Under the pieces are notes generated by a model. The model was given only the letters and a program-made list of their open reading frames with translations, searched no databases and was not told the DNA's origin. From NCBI RefSeq assembly GCF_003284925.1, contig NZ_QMEX01000003.1, positions 1 through 64,000 on the forward strand: a stretch of 64,000 nt of DNA, read 5' to 3'. The translations under genes were made by a program, and so were the position numbers. The DNA is from Mycolicibacter senuensis. Lineage in GTDB: Bacteria; Actinomycetota; Actinomycetes; Mycobacteriales; Mycobacteriaceae. Below, one piece after another: positions 6,288 through 14,875 of this stretch; the stretch's first letter is position 1, and every line of letters starts with the position of its first letter.

Positions 6288-7882
6288 GGCACACCTCCGC
6301 TCAATACGGCCGAGATGTACTCGCCACGGTCGAGTACCTCGGCTGCGGCGCGTTCGGTGTAGCCGAAGATCGGGCCGGCCAGCACGGTGAAGGTCAGCCC
6401 CAGCACGATCAACGCGATCGTCGGCACCACCATCCCTAACGGCATCTTCCCGACATCCTCGCGGTCGTCGAAGGCGACCTCGGCGACATCGTCGAGCAGC
6501 ACCGGTGGTGCGGCCCGCACCAGCTCACCCTCGGGGGCGTCGCTGCGCAGGCGCCAGAACGCCTTGCTCCACACCCGCGCCAGCACATACAGCGTCAGCA
6601 GACTGGTCACCACCGCACCGCCCACCAGGAACCAGGCCAGCACCGACCCATCGTCGACACCGGCCTGCAGCACCGCCGTTTTGCCGATGAAGCCCGAAAA
6701 AGGCGGAATGCCCCCAAGATTGAACGCCGGGACCAAGAACATGAATGCCAGCACCGGGTTGGCGACCAAGCCGCCGAGCCGCTTCAGCGACGACGCCCCA
6801 CCCTGCCGTTCGATCAGTCCGGCCGCCAAGAACAATGTCGTCATCACGATAATGTGGTGCATCACGTAGAAGATGGCGCCGGTCATGCCCAACTTGCTCG
6901 ACAGCGCCACCCCGAACACCATGAAGCCGATATGGCTGACCAACGTGAATGACAAGATCCGCTTGATGTCGCTCTGCGCGATGGCGCCGAAGATACCGAT
7001 CAGCATGGTGAGCAGCGCCCCGACCAGCAGCACCGAGTCCAAACCACCGTCGGGAAACAGCAGCGAATGCGCCCGGATGATCGCGTAGACACCGACCTTG
7101 GTCAGGATGCCGGCGAACACGGCGGTGATCGGGGCGGGTGCGGTGGGGTAGGAATCGGGCAACCAGGCCGACAGCGGGAAAACGGCGGCTTTGATGCCGA
7201 ACGCCACCAGCAACACCGCGAATACCGCACTGCGGGTGCCGTCGGGCATGCCGTTGGTGCGGGTAGCCAGCTCAGCCAGGTTCAGGGTGCCGGTCGCGGC
7301 ATAGACCAGAGCGATACCGAGCAGGAAGATCAACGACGACACCATCGACACCATCACGTAGCCGATACCGGCCCGGATCCGTTCGGCGCTGGCACCGATG
7401 GTCAGCAACACGAAGCTTGCGGCCAACAGCATCTCGAAGCCGACGAAGAGGTTGAACAGGTCACCGGCAAGAAACGCCAGGGAGACACCGGCGGACAGGG
7501 TCAGATACGTGGGCAGGAAGATCGACACCGGCTGGCGGTCGTCACCGTCGCGGACCCCCTGGCCGATGGCGTAGATGATCACCGCCAGCAGCACCACCGC
7601 CGACACGATCAGCATCAGCGCCGATAACCGATCGACCACCAAGGTGATGCCGAGCGGCCCGAGGGCGCCCTCGGTCGGACCCCAGCCGCCGACGTGCAAC
7701 GCCAAGGTGCCCTGCCGGTCGGAGAGAAACAGCAACGCAGCGGTCACCGCGACGTCCCCCGCCAGCACACCGATGGTGATCGGTTGTTGCAACCTGGGTC
7801 GCCGGCCGACGATGAGGGTCAGCGCAGCGCCCAGCGTGGGCAATAGCACCGGAAGCGGGAGCAGGACAGTAGCGATACTCAC
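6284..7882 (-). CDS. mnhD: Na+/H+ antiporter subunit D (MnhD/MrpD)
   Basis: 532 aa, about 14 membrane helices. Homologous to the antiporter-like subunits NuoM/NuoN of respiratory complex I. Visible family features: VGFEMLLAASFVLL with the conserved Glu in helix 5, GIKAAVFPLSAWLPDSYPTAPAPITAVFAGILTKVGVYAI with the conserved Lys and proline-rich break, and HIGFMVFGVALSSKLG...YVMHHIIVM. These charged residues form the proton path. Start ATG 7882 overlaps mnhC by four bases. MrpD and MrpA together form the proton- and sodium-translocating core. Confidence 0.95.
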   Translation of the reverse strand: MSIATVLLPLPVLLPTLGAALTLIVGRRPRLQQPITIGVLAGDVAVTAALLFLSDRQGTLALHVGGWGPTEGALGPLGITLVVDRLSALMLIVSAVVLLAVIIYAIGQGVRDGDDRQPVSIFLPTYLTLSAGVSLAFLAGDLFNLFVGFEMLLAASFVLLTIGASAERIRAGIGYVMVSMVSSLIFLLGIALVYAATGTLNLAELATRTNGMPDGTRSAVFAVLLVAFGIKAAVFPLSAWLPDSYPTAPAPITAVFAGILTKVGVYAIIRAHSLLFPDGGLDSVLLVGALLTMLIGIFGAIAQSDIKRILSFTLVSHIGFMVFGVALSSKLGMTGAIFYVMHHIIVMTTLFLAAGLIERQGGASSLKRLGGLVANPVLAFMFLVPAFNLGGIPPFSGFIGKTAVLQAGVDDGSVLAWFLVGGAVVTSLLTLYVLARVWSKAFWRLRSDAPEGELVRAAPPVLLDDVAEVAFDDREDVGKMPLGMVVPTIALIVLGLTFTVLAGPIFGYTERAAAEVLDRGEYISAVLSGGVP

Positions 7883-8328
7883 CGGGACACCCCACTTTCG
7901 GTGACGGCGTCCAATTCGCCGGGCGCAACCGGCTCACTGTCGTCGGCTTCGGCGGCGATGATCTCCTCGTCGGAGAGCTGGGACAGCCGGGTCGCCTCTT
8001 CGTCGTCGCCGATGTCGTCTTCGGTGGTCAGGTGGTAGGAGCGGTAGATCAGCGCCAGCACGAAGGCGCCGATGCCCATGGTGATGACGATGGCCGTCAG
8101 CACCATGGCCTGGGCCAGCGGGTCCGCGTCGGTCTCCATGCCCTCGGTGCTGTTGTAGATCGGTGGGCTGCCCCCCGGCCCGGACACATCGATGATCAGC
8201 AGATTGATGGCATTGCCGACCATCATCAAGCCCAGCAGCGCTCGGGTGAGGTTGCGCTCCAGCAGCATGTACACCCCGCAGGCGGTGAGCCCGGCGGCCA
8301 TCAGCAACGGAACCAGATGTGCGGTCAT
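7879..8328 (-). CDS. mnhC: Na+/H+ antiporter subunit C (MnhC/MrpC)
   Basis: 149 aa. NuoK-like subunit with three membrane helices: LVPLLMAAGLTACGVYMLLE, ALLGLMMVGNAINLLII and AMVLTAIVITMGIGAFVLALIYRSY. The conserved RNLTRALLGLMMVGNAINLL helix carries the family signature. The last 40 residues form an acidic cytosolic tail (DDIGDDEEATRLSQLSDEEIIAAEADD), longer than in Bacillus MrpC and common in actinobacteria. Four-base overlaps with mnhA and mnhD. Confidence 0.94.
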   Translation of the reverse strand: MTAHLVPLLMAAGLTACGVYMLLERNLTRALLGLMMVGNAINLLIIDVSGPGGSPPIYNSTEGMETDADPLAQAMVLTAIVITMGIGAFVLALIYRSYHLTTEDDIGDDEEATRLSQLSDEEIIAAEADDSEPVAPGELDAVTESGVSR

Positions 8329-11225
8329 GGCGCCCTCACCACCGAGCGCTGCGCGGGTCGTTGCAGCTCGGCCACCTCATCCAGCCGGGCGCCGAGACTG
8401 CGCAGCACGTCGAGCACCATGCCGACCACGACCAGATACACCCCCACATCGAAGAACAACGAACTCACCAGTTTCACCTGACCCAGGACCGGCAGGGTGA
8501 AGGTAAACGCCGCGGAAGACAGCACCGGCGCACCGACGAACAGCGACGCCAGGGCGGTGCCCCCGACCAGGCTCAGGCCGACGCCCAGGATCTTTCCGGA
8601 GTCCAGCGGCAGCGTCTCGCCGAGTTCGTATCGCCCGCCCGCCACATAGCGCAGCGCCAGTGCCAGTCCGGCGGCCAACCCGCCGGCGAAGCCTCCGCCC
8701 GGGTTGTTGTGCCCGCCGAACAGGAAATAGACCGAAACCACCATGATCAGCGGGAAGATGATCCGGCTCGCGACCTCCAACACCAGCGATCGCTGATCGG
8801 GGTCGTAGTAGGCACTGCCGCGCAGCCAGGTGGTGGACCCGACCGCGGGGCTGTAGGGGGTGGCGATTCCCGGGTCCATCCGATGGGCATCGGCATCGGC
8901 GGGCCGTGGCGCACGGCCGAATCGGCGGGTGCGGAACACCATCGAGGCCACGCCGGTGGCGGCCACCAGCAACACCGAGATCTCCCCGAGGGTGTCCCAG
9001 GCCCGGATATCGACCAGGATCACGTTGACCGTGTTGGCGCCATAGCCGCGAAGATAGGCTGCCTCGGGCAGCAGGCCGGCGACACCCTCGCCGGTACGGG
9101 CTGCCATCGCGAAGGCCCCGAACACAGCGACGCTGGCGCCGACCATGATGGACAGCACCGCACGCGACAGCCGGTTCGTCGCCATCGTGGGGCGCGCGGT
9201 CTCCGCCGGCAGCGTCCGCAGCACCAGCACGAAGATCACCACGGTGACGGTCTCGACGAGCAACTGGGTCAATGCCAGGTCGGGCGCGCCGTGGAATGCG
9301 AACGCCACGGCGCAGCCGTACCCGGTGACCCCGACCATCAGCACCGCAGACAGCCGGTTGCGAGCCAGGGTCGCGCCGACTCCGCCTGCCACCACCAGCA
9401 CGGCCAAGGTGAGCTGCAACGGGGTATCCCACAGTTGCAGATCGATCCGGTCACGCGCGCCCAGCATCAGCGCGCCCAGCGGCAGCACCACGAGCGTCAC
9501 AAAAATGACCGCTTGGTTGAACGGCAGCGAACCGCGCTGGGTGACCGCGGTCAGCCGGACCGCAGCCACATCGAGCAGCCGGATGAAGTCGTCGTACATC
9601 TCGTCGGCCTTGCCCAGCGGAAGTCGGCGCAGCCGGGTGAGGCCCAGCGGGCCGCGCGCGGCGAAGACACCGAAGCCCGCCAGCAGCACCGTCGCCGAGA
9701 GCAGTACCGGCAGCCCTGCGCCGTGCCACAACGCAAGGTGGTAGCCGGAGCCGTCGGGCAGCGTGTCGGCGTAGCCGTGCAACACCGTGTCCAACCCGAT
9801 CGACCACAATCCGAGCGCCAGGCTGGTGGCGGCCAGCACCGCGGGGGCCGCCAAGAACGCCGCAGTCGGTCGGTGCATTTCGGCGACATGGGTACTGGGT
9901 TCTGGCAGGCCCTTGTCGGCGAAGCCGCCCCAGACGAACCGCGCGCTGTAGATCACGGTGAACACCGAGGCCAGCACCGCGGCACCCAATACGTACGGGC
10001 TGGAAGAGCCCAACGCCGGGGCGTCGACCTCGGTCCCGAAAATCGTCTCCTTGGCGATGAACCCCACGAACGGCGGTACCCCGGCCATGCTGGCGGCCGC
10101 AGCCGCGGCAACCACGAACAGTCCGGGAGCGCGGCGGCCCAAGCCGGCCAGCTCCCGCAGGTCGCGGGTGCCGGTGGCGTGGTCGATGATCCCCACCACC
10201 ATGAATAGCGTCGCTTTGGCGGCTGCGTGGGCACACATGGCGGTCAGGCCGGCCAACATCAGGTCGCCGCCACCGGCACCAACCAGCGTGATGATCAGCC
10301 CCAACTGGCTGACGGTGCTGTAGGCCAGCAGCAGCTTCAGGTCGTATTCGCGGATGGCACGCCAGCCGGCGAGCAGGGCGGTGGCCAGGCCCAACACCAA
10401 CACCGTCGGCCGCCATCCCGGTGAGTCGGCGAACGCCGGCGTCAGCCGCGCCACCAGATAGATCCCGGCCTTGACCATCGCCGCGGCGTGCAGGTAGGCG
10501 CTGACCGGCGTCGGCGCGGCCATCGCGCCCGGCAGCCAGAAATGCAACGGGATGATCGCCGACTTGCTGAGCGCCCCGACCAGGACCAACAGCACGCCGA
10601 CGGTGACCACCGTGCCCGACAGCGGACGGACCACCAGCTCCGACAGCAGATAGGTACCCGCCGTCTCGCCCAGCATGATGACGCCGACCAGCATCGCCAG
10701 CCCACCCCCGGTGGTCACCACCAACGCCTGGATGGCAGCGCGGCGGTTGACGGCACGTTCGGCGTAGTGGCCGATCAGCAGGAACGACAACACCGTGGTC
10801 AGTTCCCAGAACACGTACAGCACCAGCATGTTATCGGCGACCATCAGCCCGAACATGGATCCGGCGAATCCGACCATCTTCGCGGCGAAGCTGGGCAGCC
10901 GCGGATCGAGGTCACAGTGGGGGCTGACGGGGCGGAAGTACTCGGCGCAGTAGAACAGCACCAGGGCACCGATCCCCAATGCCAGCACGCTCATGATCGC
11001 GGCCAGCGAGTCGAAGCGAAGGTCGATGTCCATCGACAGCCCGGGCACCCACGACACCGTCGTTCGGTGATCGTCGGCCGGGTCGGTGGGCCAGTTCGCC
11101 ACCACCCACACCAGCGATACCAACGGGATCGCTCCCAGCGGATAGAACGCCGCCCGTCCCCAGCTGCGCACCATCAGCGGCGCCAAAGCCGTGCCGACTG
11201 TATGGGCAAGCAGTATCGCTAGCAT
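8325..11225 (-). CDS. mnhA: Fused Na+/H+ antiporter subunit A/B (MnhA with MrpB domain)
   Basis: About 966 aa from ATG 11225 (a GTG at 11228 is adjacent). First gene of the mnhA(B)CDEFG operon. Residues about 1-650 are the NuoL-like MrpA antiporter part: LYVFWELTTVLSFLLIGHY with its conserved Glu, GALSKSAIIPLHFWLPGAMAAPTPVSAYLHAAAMVKAGIYL with the conserved Lys, and HAAAKATLFMVVGIIDHATGTRDLREL. Residues about 680-780 correspond to the MrpA C-terminal/DUF4040 region, and about 810-950 to MrpB (SRIIFPLIMVVSVYFLFGGHNNPGGGFAGGLAAGLAL). The A-B fusion is usual in actinobacteria. The complex exports Na+ in exchange for protons and supports pH and salt tolerance. The 260 bp upstream hold no convincing promoter. 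Confidence 0.95.
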   Translation of the reverse strand: MLAILLAHTVGTALAPLMVRSWGRAAFYPLGAIPLVSLVWVVANWPTDPADDHRTTVSWVPGLSMDIDLRFDSLAAIMSVLALGIGALVLFYCAEYFRPVSPHCDLDPRLPSFAAKMVGFAGSMFGLMVADNMLVLYVFWELTTVLSFLLIGHYAERAVNRRAAIQALVVTTGGGLAMLVGVIMLGETAGTYLLSELVVRPLSGTVVTVGVLLVLVGALSKSAIIPLHFWLPGAMAAPTPVSAYLHAAAMVKAGIYLVARLTPAFADSPGWRPTVLVLGLATALLAGWRAIREYDLKLLLAYSTVSQLGLIITLVGAGGGDLMLAGLTAMCAHAAAKATLFMVVGIIDHATGTRDLRELAGLGRRAPGLFVVAAAAAASMAGVPPFVGFIAKETIFGTEVDAPALGSSSPYVLGAAVLASVFTVIYSARFVWGGFADKGLPEPSTHVAEMHRPTAAFLAAPAVLAATSLALGLWSIGLDTVLHGYADTLPDGSGYHLALWHGAGLPVLLSATVLLAGFGVFAARGPLGLTRLRRLPLGKADEMYDDFIRLLDVAAVRLTAVTQRGSLPFNQAVIFVTLVVLPLGALMLGARDRIDLQLWDTPLQLTLAVLVVAGGVGATLARNRLSAVLMVGVTGYGCAVAFAFHGAPDLALTQLLVETVTVVIFVLVLRTLPAETARPTMATNRLSRAVLSIMVGASVAVFGAFAMAARTGEGVAGLLPEAAYLRGYGANTVNVILVDIRAWDTLGEISVLLVAATGVASMVFRTRRFGRAPRPADADAHRMDPGIATPYSPAVGSTTWLRGSAYYDPDQRSLVLEVASRIIFPLIMVVSVYFLFGGHNNPGGGFAGGLAAGLALALRYVAGGRYELGETLPLDSGKILGVGLSLVGGTALASLFVGAPVLSSAAFTFTLPVLGQVKLVSSLFFDVGVYLVVVGMVLDVLRSLGARLDEVAELQRPAQRSVVRAP

Positions 11226-11490
11226 CACGCTCCACGGGACAAATTGATCCCGGCAACGGAATCAGTTCTGGTACGACACGTTGGACACATTGAGCGGCGC
11301 CGGGCGGCACCGCAGGCGGCCGCGGCAGCGACAGGCGCGTCGAGTCCAGTTCAAACGTACCCTGAATCGCCTGCCTCGGCTCAATCCAGTTTCTGCGGCC
11401 ACACCGTCGAGCGCCATGGAATACGACCCCCATTCGGTGCGGGTCCGGACCCCCACGGCGACGACCGGCGGCGTCTGGCTGCGCCCGCCA

Positions 11491-12144
11491 CTAGGCCTCG
11501 ATCAGGCCGGCTCGGATCGCATAACGGGTGAGCGCCAAGCGGTCACGCAAGCCGAGCTTCTGCAGCGTGTTCGTCCGGTGGCGGTCGACTGTCTTGGCGC
11601 TGATACCGAGTGTTTTCGCGATCTCGCGCGCCGACAAACCCTCGGCGATCAGCTTCAGCACCTCCTCCTCACGCGGCGTGAGGATGTTGTCCGGCAAGTC
11701 AGCGCCCTGCCGTGACCGGTGCAGATAGTCCCGGATCAGTGCGGTCACCGCCCCGGCGTACAGAAACGGTTCGCCGCGCATCGTCGCCCGGCAGGCCTCG
11801 AGCAGGTCGCGGTCGGCGACAGATTTCAGCACGTAGCCCGATGCCCCCGCCTTGAGCGCTTCGAAGAAGTACTGCTCATTGTCGTGCATCGACAGCATCA
11901 GCACCCGGACATGGGGATGGCTGCGGTTGATCTCGCGCGCGGCCTGCAGCCCGGTCATCCGGGGCATCGCGATATCAAGGATCGCGAGATCGACCGGCGT
12001 GTTCTGCAGCGCCGCCAGCGCCTCGGATCCGTCAGCCGCTTCGGCCACCACGCGCAGGTCGGGCTCGGCATCCAGGATCATCCGTAGCCCGCTGCGCACC
12101 AGGGCGTGGTCGTCGGCGAGCATGATGCGGGCCGGGGGTGCCAT
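11491..12144 (-). CDS. NarL/FixJ family response regulator
   Basis: 217 aa. Receiver domain residues about 6-120: acidic pocket D11 and D12 (LADDHAL), phosphoacceptor D57 (LAILDIAMP), conserved K107 (GYVLKSV). LuxR-type DNA-binding domain residues about 153-215: LTPREEEVLKLIAEGLSAREIAKTLGISAKTVDRHR. The ATG overlaps the stop of the histidine-kinase gene by one base (TAATG), so the two proteins are coupled and form a cognate pair. Lying next to the Mrp operon, it could control it, but no binding site was identified. The signal is unknown. Confidence 0.92.
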   Translation of the reverse strand: MAPPARIMLADDHALVRSGLRMILDAEPDLRVVAEAADGSEALAALQNTPVDLAILDIAMPRMTGLQAAREINRSHPHVRVLMLSMHDNEQYFFEALKAGASGYVLKSVADRDLLEACRATMRGEPFLYAGAVTALIRDYLHRSRQGADLPDNILTPREEEVLKLIAEGLSAREIAKTLGISAKTVDRHRTNTLQKLGLRDRLALTRYAIRAGLIEA

Positions 12145-13160
12145 TACCGGCCTCCGTCGCTCAGTCGGGCCGGCACCGTCAGCCGGACTTCGGTTCCCTC
12201 GTTGCTCGGCGAGGTGATCGTCAGGGTGGCCTGCACCAGCAGGGCGCGTTCTCGCATTCCGGTGATTCCAGCGCCTTCTGCACTCAGGCCGCCCTTGCCG
12301 TTGTCGGCGATTCGCAGCGTCAGCTTTGATGCGGCGTCGATGTGCAGGTCCAGCCATGCTTTCTGCGCTCCGGAATGGCGGGCGATGTTGGTCAGGCTCT
12401 CCTGGGCGACGCGATAGCAGACCAGGCTGACGTCGGGACTCACCTGATCGGCGTGCGAGCTGATCTGTTTGACGACGTCGATGCCGGTCGCCTGGGTGAA
12501 TTGGTTGCACAGGGCTTGCAGTGCGCTGCGCAGCCCGAGGTCTTCCAGCGCGTCCGGGCGCAGCCGGCGGGCGATGCTGCGCACTTCGTCGAGACTGGCC
12601 CGCACGATTTCTTGGGCGTCCCCGAGATCACCGCGAATCTCCGCGGGCGCGGCGTCCACCGCCCGCTTGAGCGTGAGCAGCGCGACGGTGAGGGTTTGGC
12701 CGATCTGGTCGTGCAACTCCCGGGCGATCCGCTGCCGCTCGTTCTCCTGCACGGTCAGCACCGACGCGTTCGACGAGGCCCGCTCCGTTTCCAGCCGGTC
12801 GAGCATGGCGTTGAAGGATTCGATGAGGTGATGCAGGTCGCCGGCACCCGGGTCGTGTACGCGGTCACTGGGGTGGGGCGGATCGACTCGCCGCATTGAC
12901 GCGGCGAGCCGATCCAGGGGGGCAAGACTCGATCGCAACAGCAGTGCGTTGGCGCCCACCACGATGGCCAGCCCGATGACCAGAACCGGGATCTCGGCCG
13001 CCTGAATACGCGTCGACACCCTCGCCGGGGACATGGCAAGCACCAGTGTGCCCAGGGTGAAGACCAGACCATTGATCAGCACGACCCGGCGAAACAGCCC
13101 ACGCGCAGGCGGGCGCGCCCGCTGCCGAAACCTGTCGATGACCGCTGTCCAACGGTGCAT
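12144..13160 (-). CDS. Membrane histidine kinase, NarX/DesK type (HisKA_3)
   Basis: About 338 aa from ATG 13160; the longer open frame upstream is not protein-like. Two membrane helices (residues about 25-43 and 56-77) flank only about 12 extracellular residues, so sensing is probably through the membrane or internal. A HAMP-like linker (SLAPLDRLAASMRRVDPP) follows. HisKA_3 dimerisation domain with phospho-accepting H150 in RQRIARELHDQIGQ. The ATPase region has RIADNGKGG and GAGITGMRERALL. Downstream overlap with the NarL-type regulator shows they are partners. Because the sensor region is so small, a membrane-state or ion signal is plausible. Confidence 0.9.
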   Translation of the reverse strand: MHRWTAVIDRFRQRARPPARGLFRRVVLINGLVFTLGTLVLAMSPARVSTRIQAAEIPVLVIGLAIVVGANALLLRSSLAPLDRLAASMRRVDPPHPSDRVHDPGAGDLHHLIESFNAMLDRLETERASSNASVLTVQENERQRIARELHDQIGQTLTVALLTLKRAVDAAPAEIRGDLGDAQEIVRASLDEVRSIARRLRPDALEDLGLRSALQALCNQFTQATGIDVVKQISSHADQVSPDVSLVCYRVAQESLTNIARHSGAQKAWLDLHIDAASKLTLRIADNGKGGLSAEGAGITGMRERALLVQATLTITSPSNEGTEVRLTVPARLSDGGR

Positions 13161-13501
13161 GCCACCACCATCGTCTCCGCAGCACCCGGTTGTCCATACG
13201 GGTTGCCGCGAAGCCCGAATGGGTGTCAAACACCATGGCGACCGAGCGGTTGCCGCTCGGAGAATGGAATTGCGCCCAGCGCTGCGCGACAATTGACGGA
13301 GTGCAGCGACCCGGGTGTCGAGCGCGCCGGCCAGTTCTGAGCGGGTTAGATCGAGGGGATCAGACCGTAGAGTAACCCACATCACCCAGACGACCCAGTA
13401 AACGGAGGGATGCAACCGCCATGAATCGCATTACCGGGGCGCATCCACCGGCTACCGGTGAAAGCGTGGTCCGGATGCCGCGCCCTGCCCGGGGCTGAGA
13501 A
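13161..13501. other. 341-bp intergenic region between histidine kinase and PPE gene
   Basis: No protein-like frame on either strand. It must hold the divergent promoters of the kinase and PPE genes. A TAGAGT hexamer at about 13368 is a weak -10 candidate for the PPE gene, without a good -35. No repeat or hairpin of note was seen. Confidence 0.4.
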
Positions 13502-14875
13502 ATGGATTTCGCGGCGTTACCACCGGAGGTCAACTCCGGTCTGATGTATGCGGGCGCGGGCCCGGCATCGATGCTGACTGCTGCCACGGCCTGGGACGGG
13601 CTGGCCGCCGAACTTCACCTGGCCGCCACGGCCTACGAGTCAGTGGTCACCGAGCTGACGAGCGGACCCTGGCTGGGACCCTCGGCGGCAGCCATGGCGG
13701 CCTCGATCACCCCGTTCGTGTCGTGGTTGAACATGACCTCGGTCCAGGCCGAGAAGACCGGCATGCAGGCCAAGGCCGCCGTGGCCGCCTACGAGGCCAC
13801 CTTCGCCACGGTGGTGCCGCCACCGGCGATCGCGGCCAACCGCGCTGCGTTGATGACGCTGCTGGCCACCAACATCTTGGGCCAGAACGCGGCGGCCATC
13901 GCGGCCAACGAGGCCGAATACGCCGCGATGTGGGCCCAGGACGCCGGCGCCATGTACAGCTATGCGTCGTTGTCGGCGACTGCCACCGAGATGGAGCCGT
14001 TCCAGCCGCCGCCGCACACCGCCAACCCGGCCGGGCCGCTCAACGGCTCGGAGTCCGCCGGACTCAACTCGGCCGCCAACACGGCCCAGACGCTGCCGTC
14101 AAAGCTGGCCTCGGCGCTGCCGGGCTCATCCGATGCCGGCTCGCAGTTTCCGGCCATGCTGGCGCAGGCCGACGTGCCGACCGGGCCCTTCGACTGGCTG
14201 GGCATCATCGCCGACGAGACCGCTCTCGGCATCGCCCTGCCGCTGTCGATTCTCGGCGTCTGGCTGGCGGGCGCCGCGATGTACTTCGCGGAGCTGGACT
14301 CTCGCGAGATCTTCGATACCCAGGACATTCTCCGCGGCGGCCAGCGAAGCATCTTGGAGGCGCTGGGCCAGATCGGCGGTTTCGCGGAGCTGCCCGGCAC
14401 CGAGAGCCTTCGGGTGCCCCACGCCTCGGTGGTGGCCGCCTTGGCCGAGGGATTCCCCCTCGGAGCGCTATCGGTGCCGATCAGCTGGGCGGAGTTGGCC
14501 CCGGAGATCCGTCATGCCAGCTTCTCGACGCCACTCAGCGCTGCCGCTTCACCAACGCCGGCCGGATTGGGGACGGCTTTCGGTCAGATGGCGCTGGCCG
14601 GCATGGGGGGCAGCGCGTTGGCCGGCGCCGTCAACCAGAACCGCGGTCAACAGGCCAAGACGCCGGAAGCCGGCAAGGCGGCACCGGCGGCCGCTGCGGA
14701 CCCGGCGGCAGCGGAGTCGGGCGCGGGCGCCCCGGCGGCCGCAGCGTATTCACCGCCGAGCTCGGTCGTCGAACTGGCAGCCGGGATCCGCGAGCTCGGC
14801 GAACTGCACGACGCCGGGTATCTGACCGAGGCGGAGTTCGCCGAACAGAAGCGGCGACTGCTGTCTCGGGGATGA
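13502..14875 (+). CDS. PPE family protein with C-terminal SHOCT domain
   Basis: 457 aa. N-terminal PPE domain (residues about 1-165) starting MDFAALPPEVNSGLMYAG, with the conserved WDGLAAELHLAA and the GPSAAAMAASITPFVSWLN (WxG-type turn) segments. PPE domains pair with PE proteins and are exported through ESX type VII systems. Residues about 230-260 contain a hydrophobic segment (ALGIALPLSILGVWLAGAAMYFAEL). Residues about 370-415 are an Ala/Pro-rich linker. The last 38 residues (VVELAAGIRELGELHDAGYLTEAEFAEQKRRLLS) match SHOCT, a short oligomerisation domain rarely joined to PPE. No PE gene is adjacent, so the PE partner must be elsewhere. Confidence 0.9.
   Translation: MDFAALPPEVNSGLMYAGAGPASMLTAATAWDGLAAELHLAATAYESVVTELTSGPWLGPSAAAMAASITPFVSWLNMTSVQAEKTGMQAKAAVAAYEATFATVVPPPAIAANRAALMTLLATNILGQNAAAIAANEAEYAAMWAQDAGAMYSYASLSATATEMEPFQPPPHTANPAGPLNGSESAGLNSAANTAQTLPSKLASALPGSSDAGSQFPAMLAQADVPTGPFDWLGIIADETALGIALPLSILGVWLAGAAMYFAELDSREIFDTQDILRGGQRSILEALGQIGGFAELPGTESLRVPHASVVAALAEGFPLGALSVPISWAELAPEIRHASFSTPLSAAASPTPAGLGTAFGQMALAGMGGSALAGAVNQNRGQQAKTPEAGKAAPAAAADPAAAESGAGAPAAAAYSPPSSVVELAAGIRELGELHDAGYLTEAEFAEQKRRLLSRG

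Noticed and set aside
8319..10208. 629-codon open frame antisense to mnhA
   Set aside because: High-GC shadow frame: Gln/His/Arg-rich, no domain, lies wholly over a clear MrpA gene.
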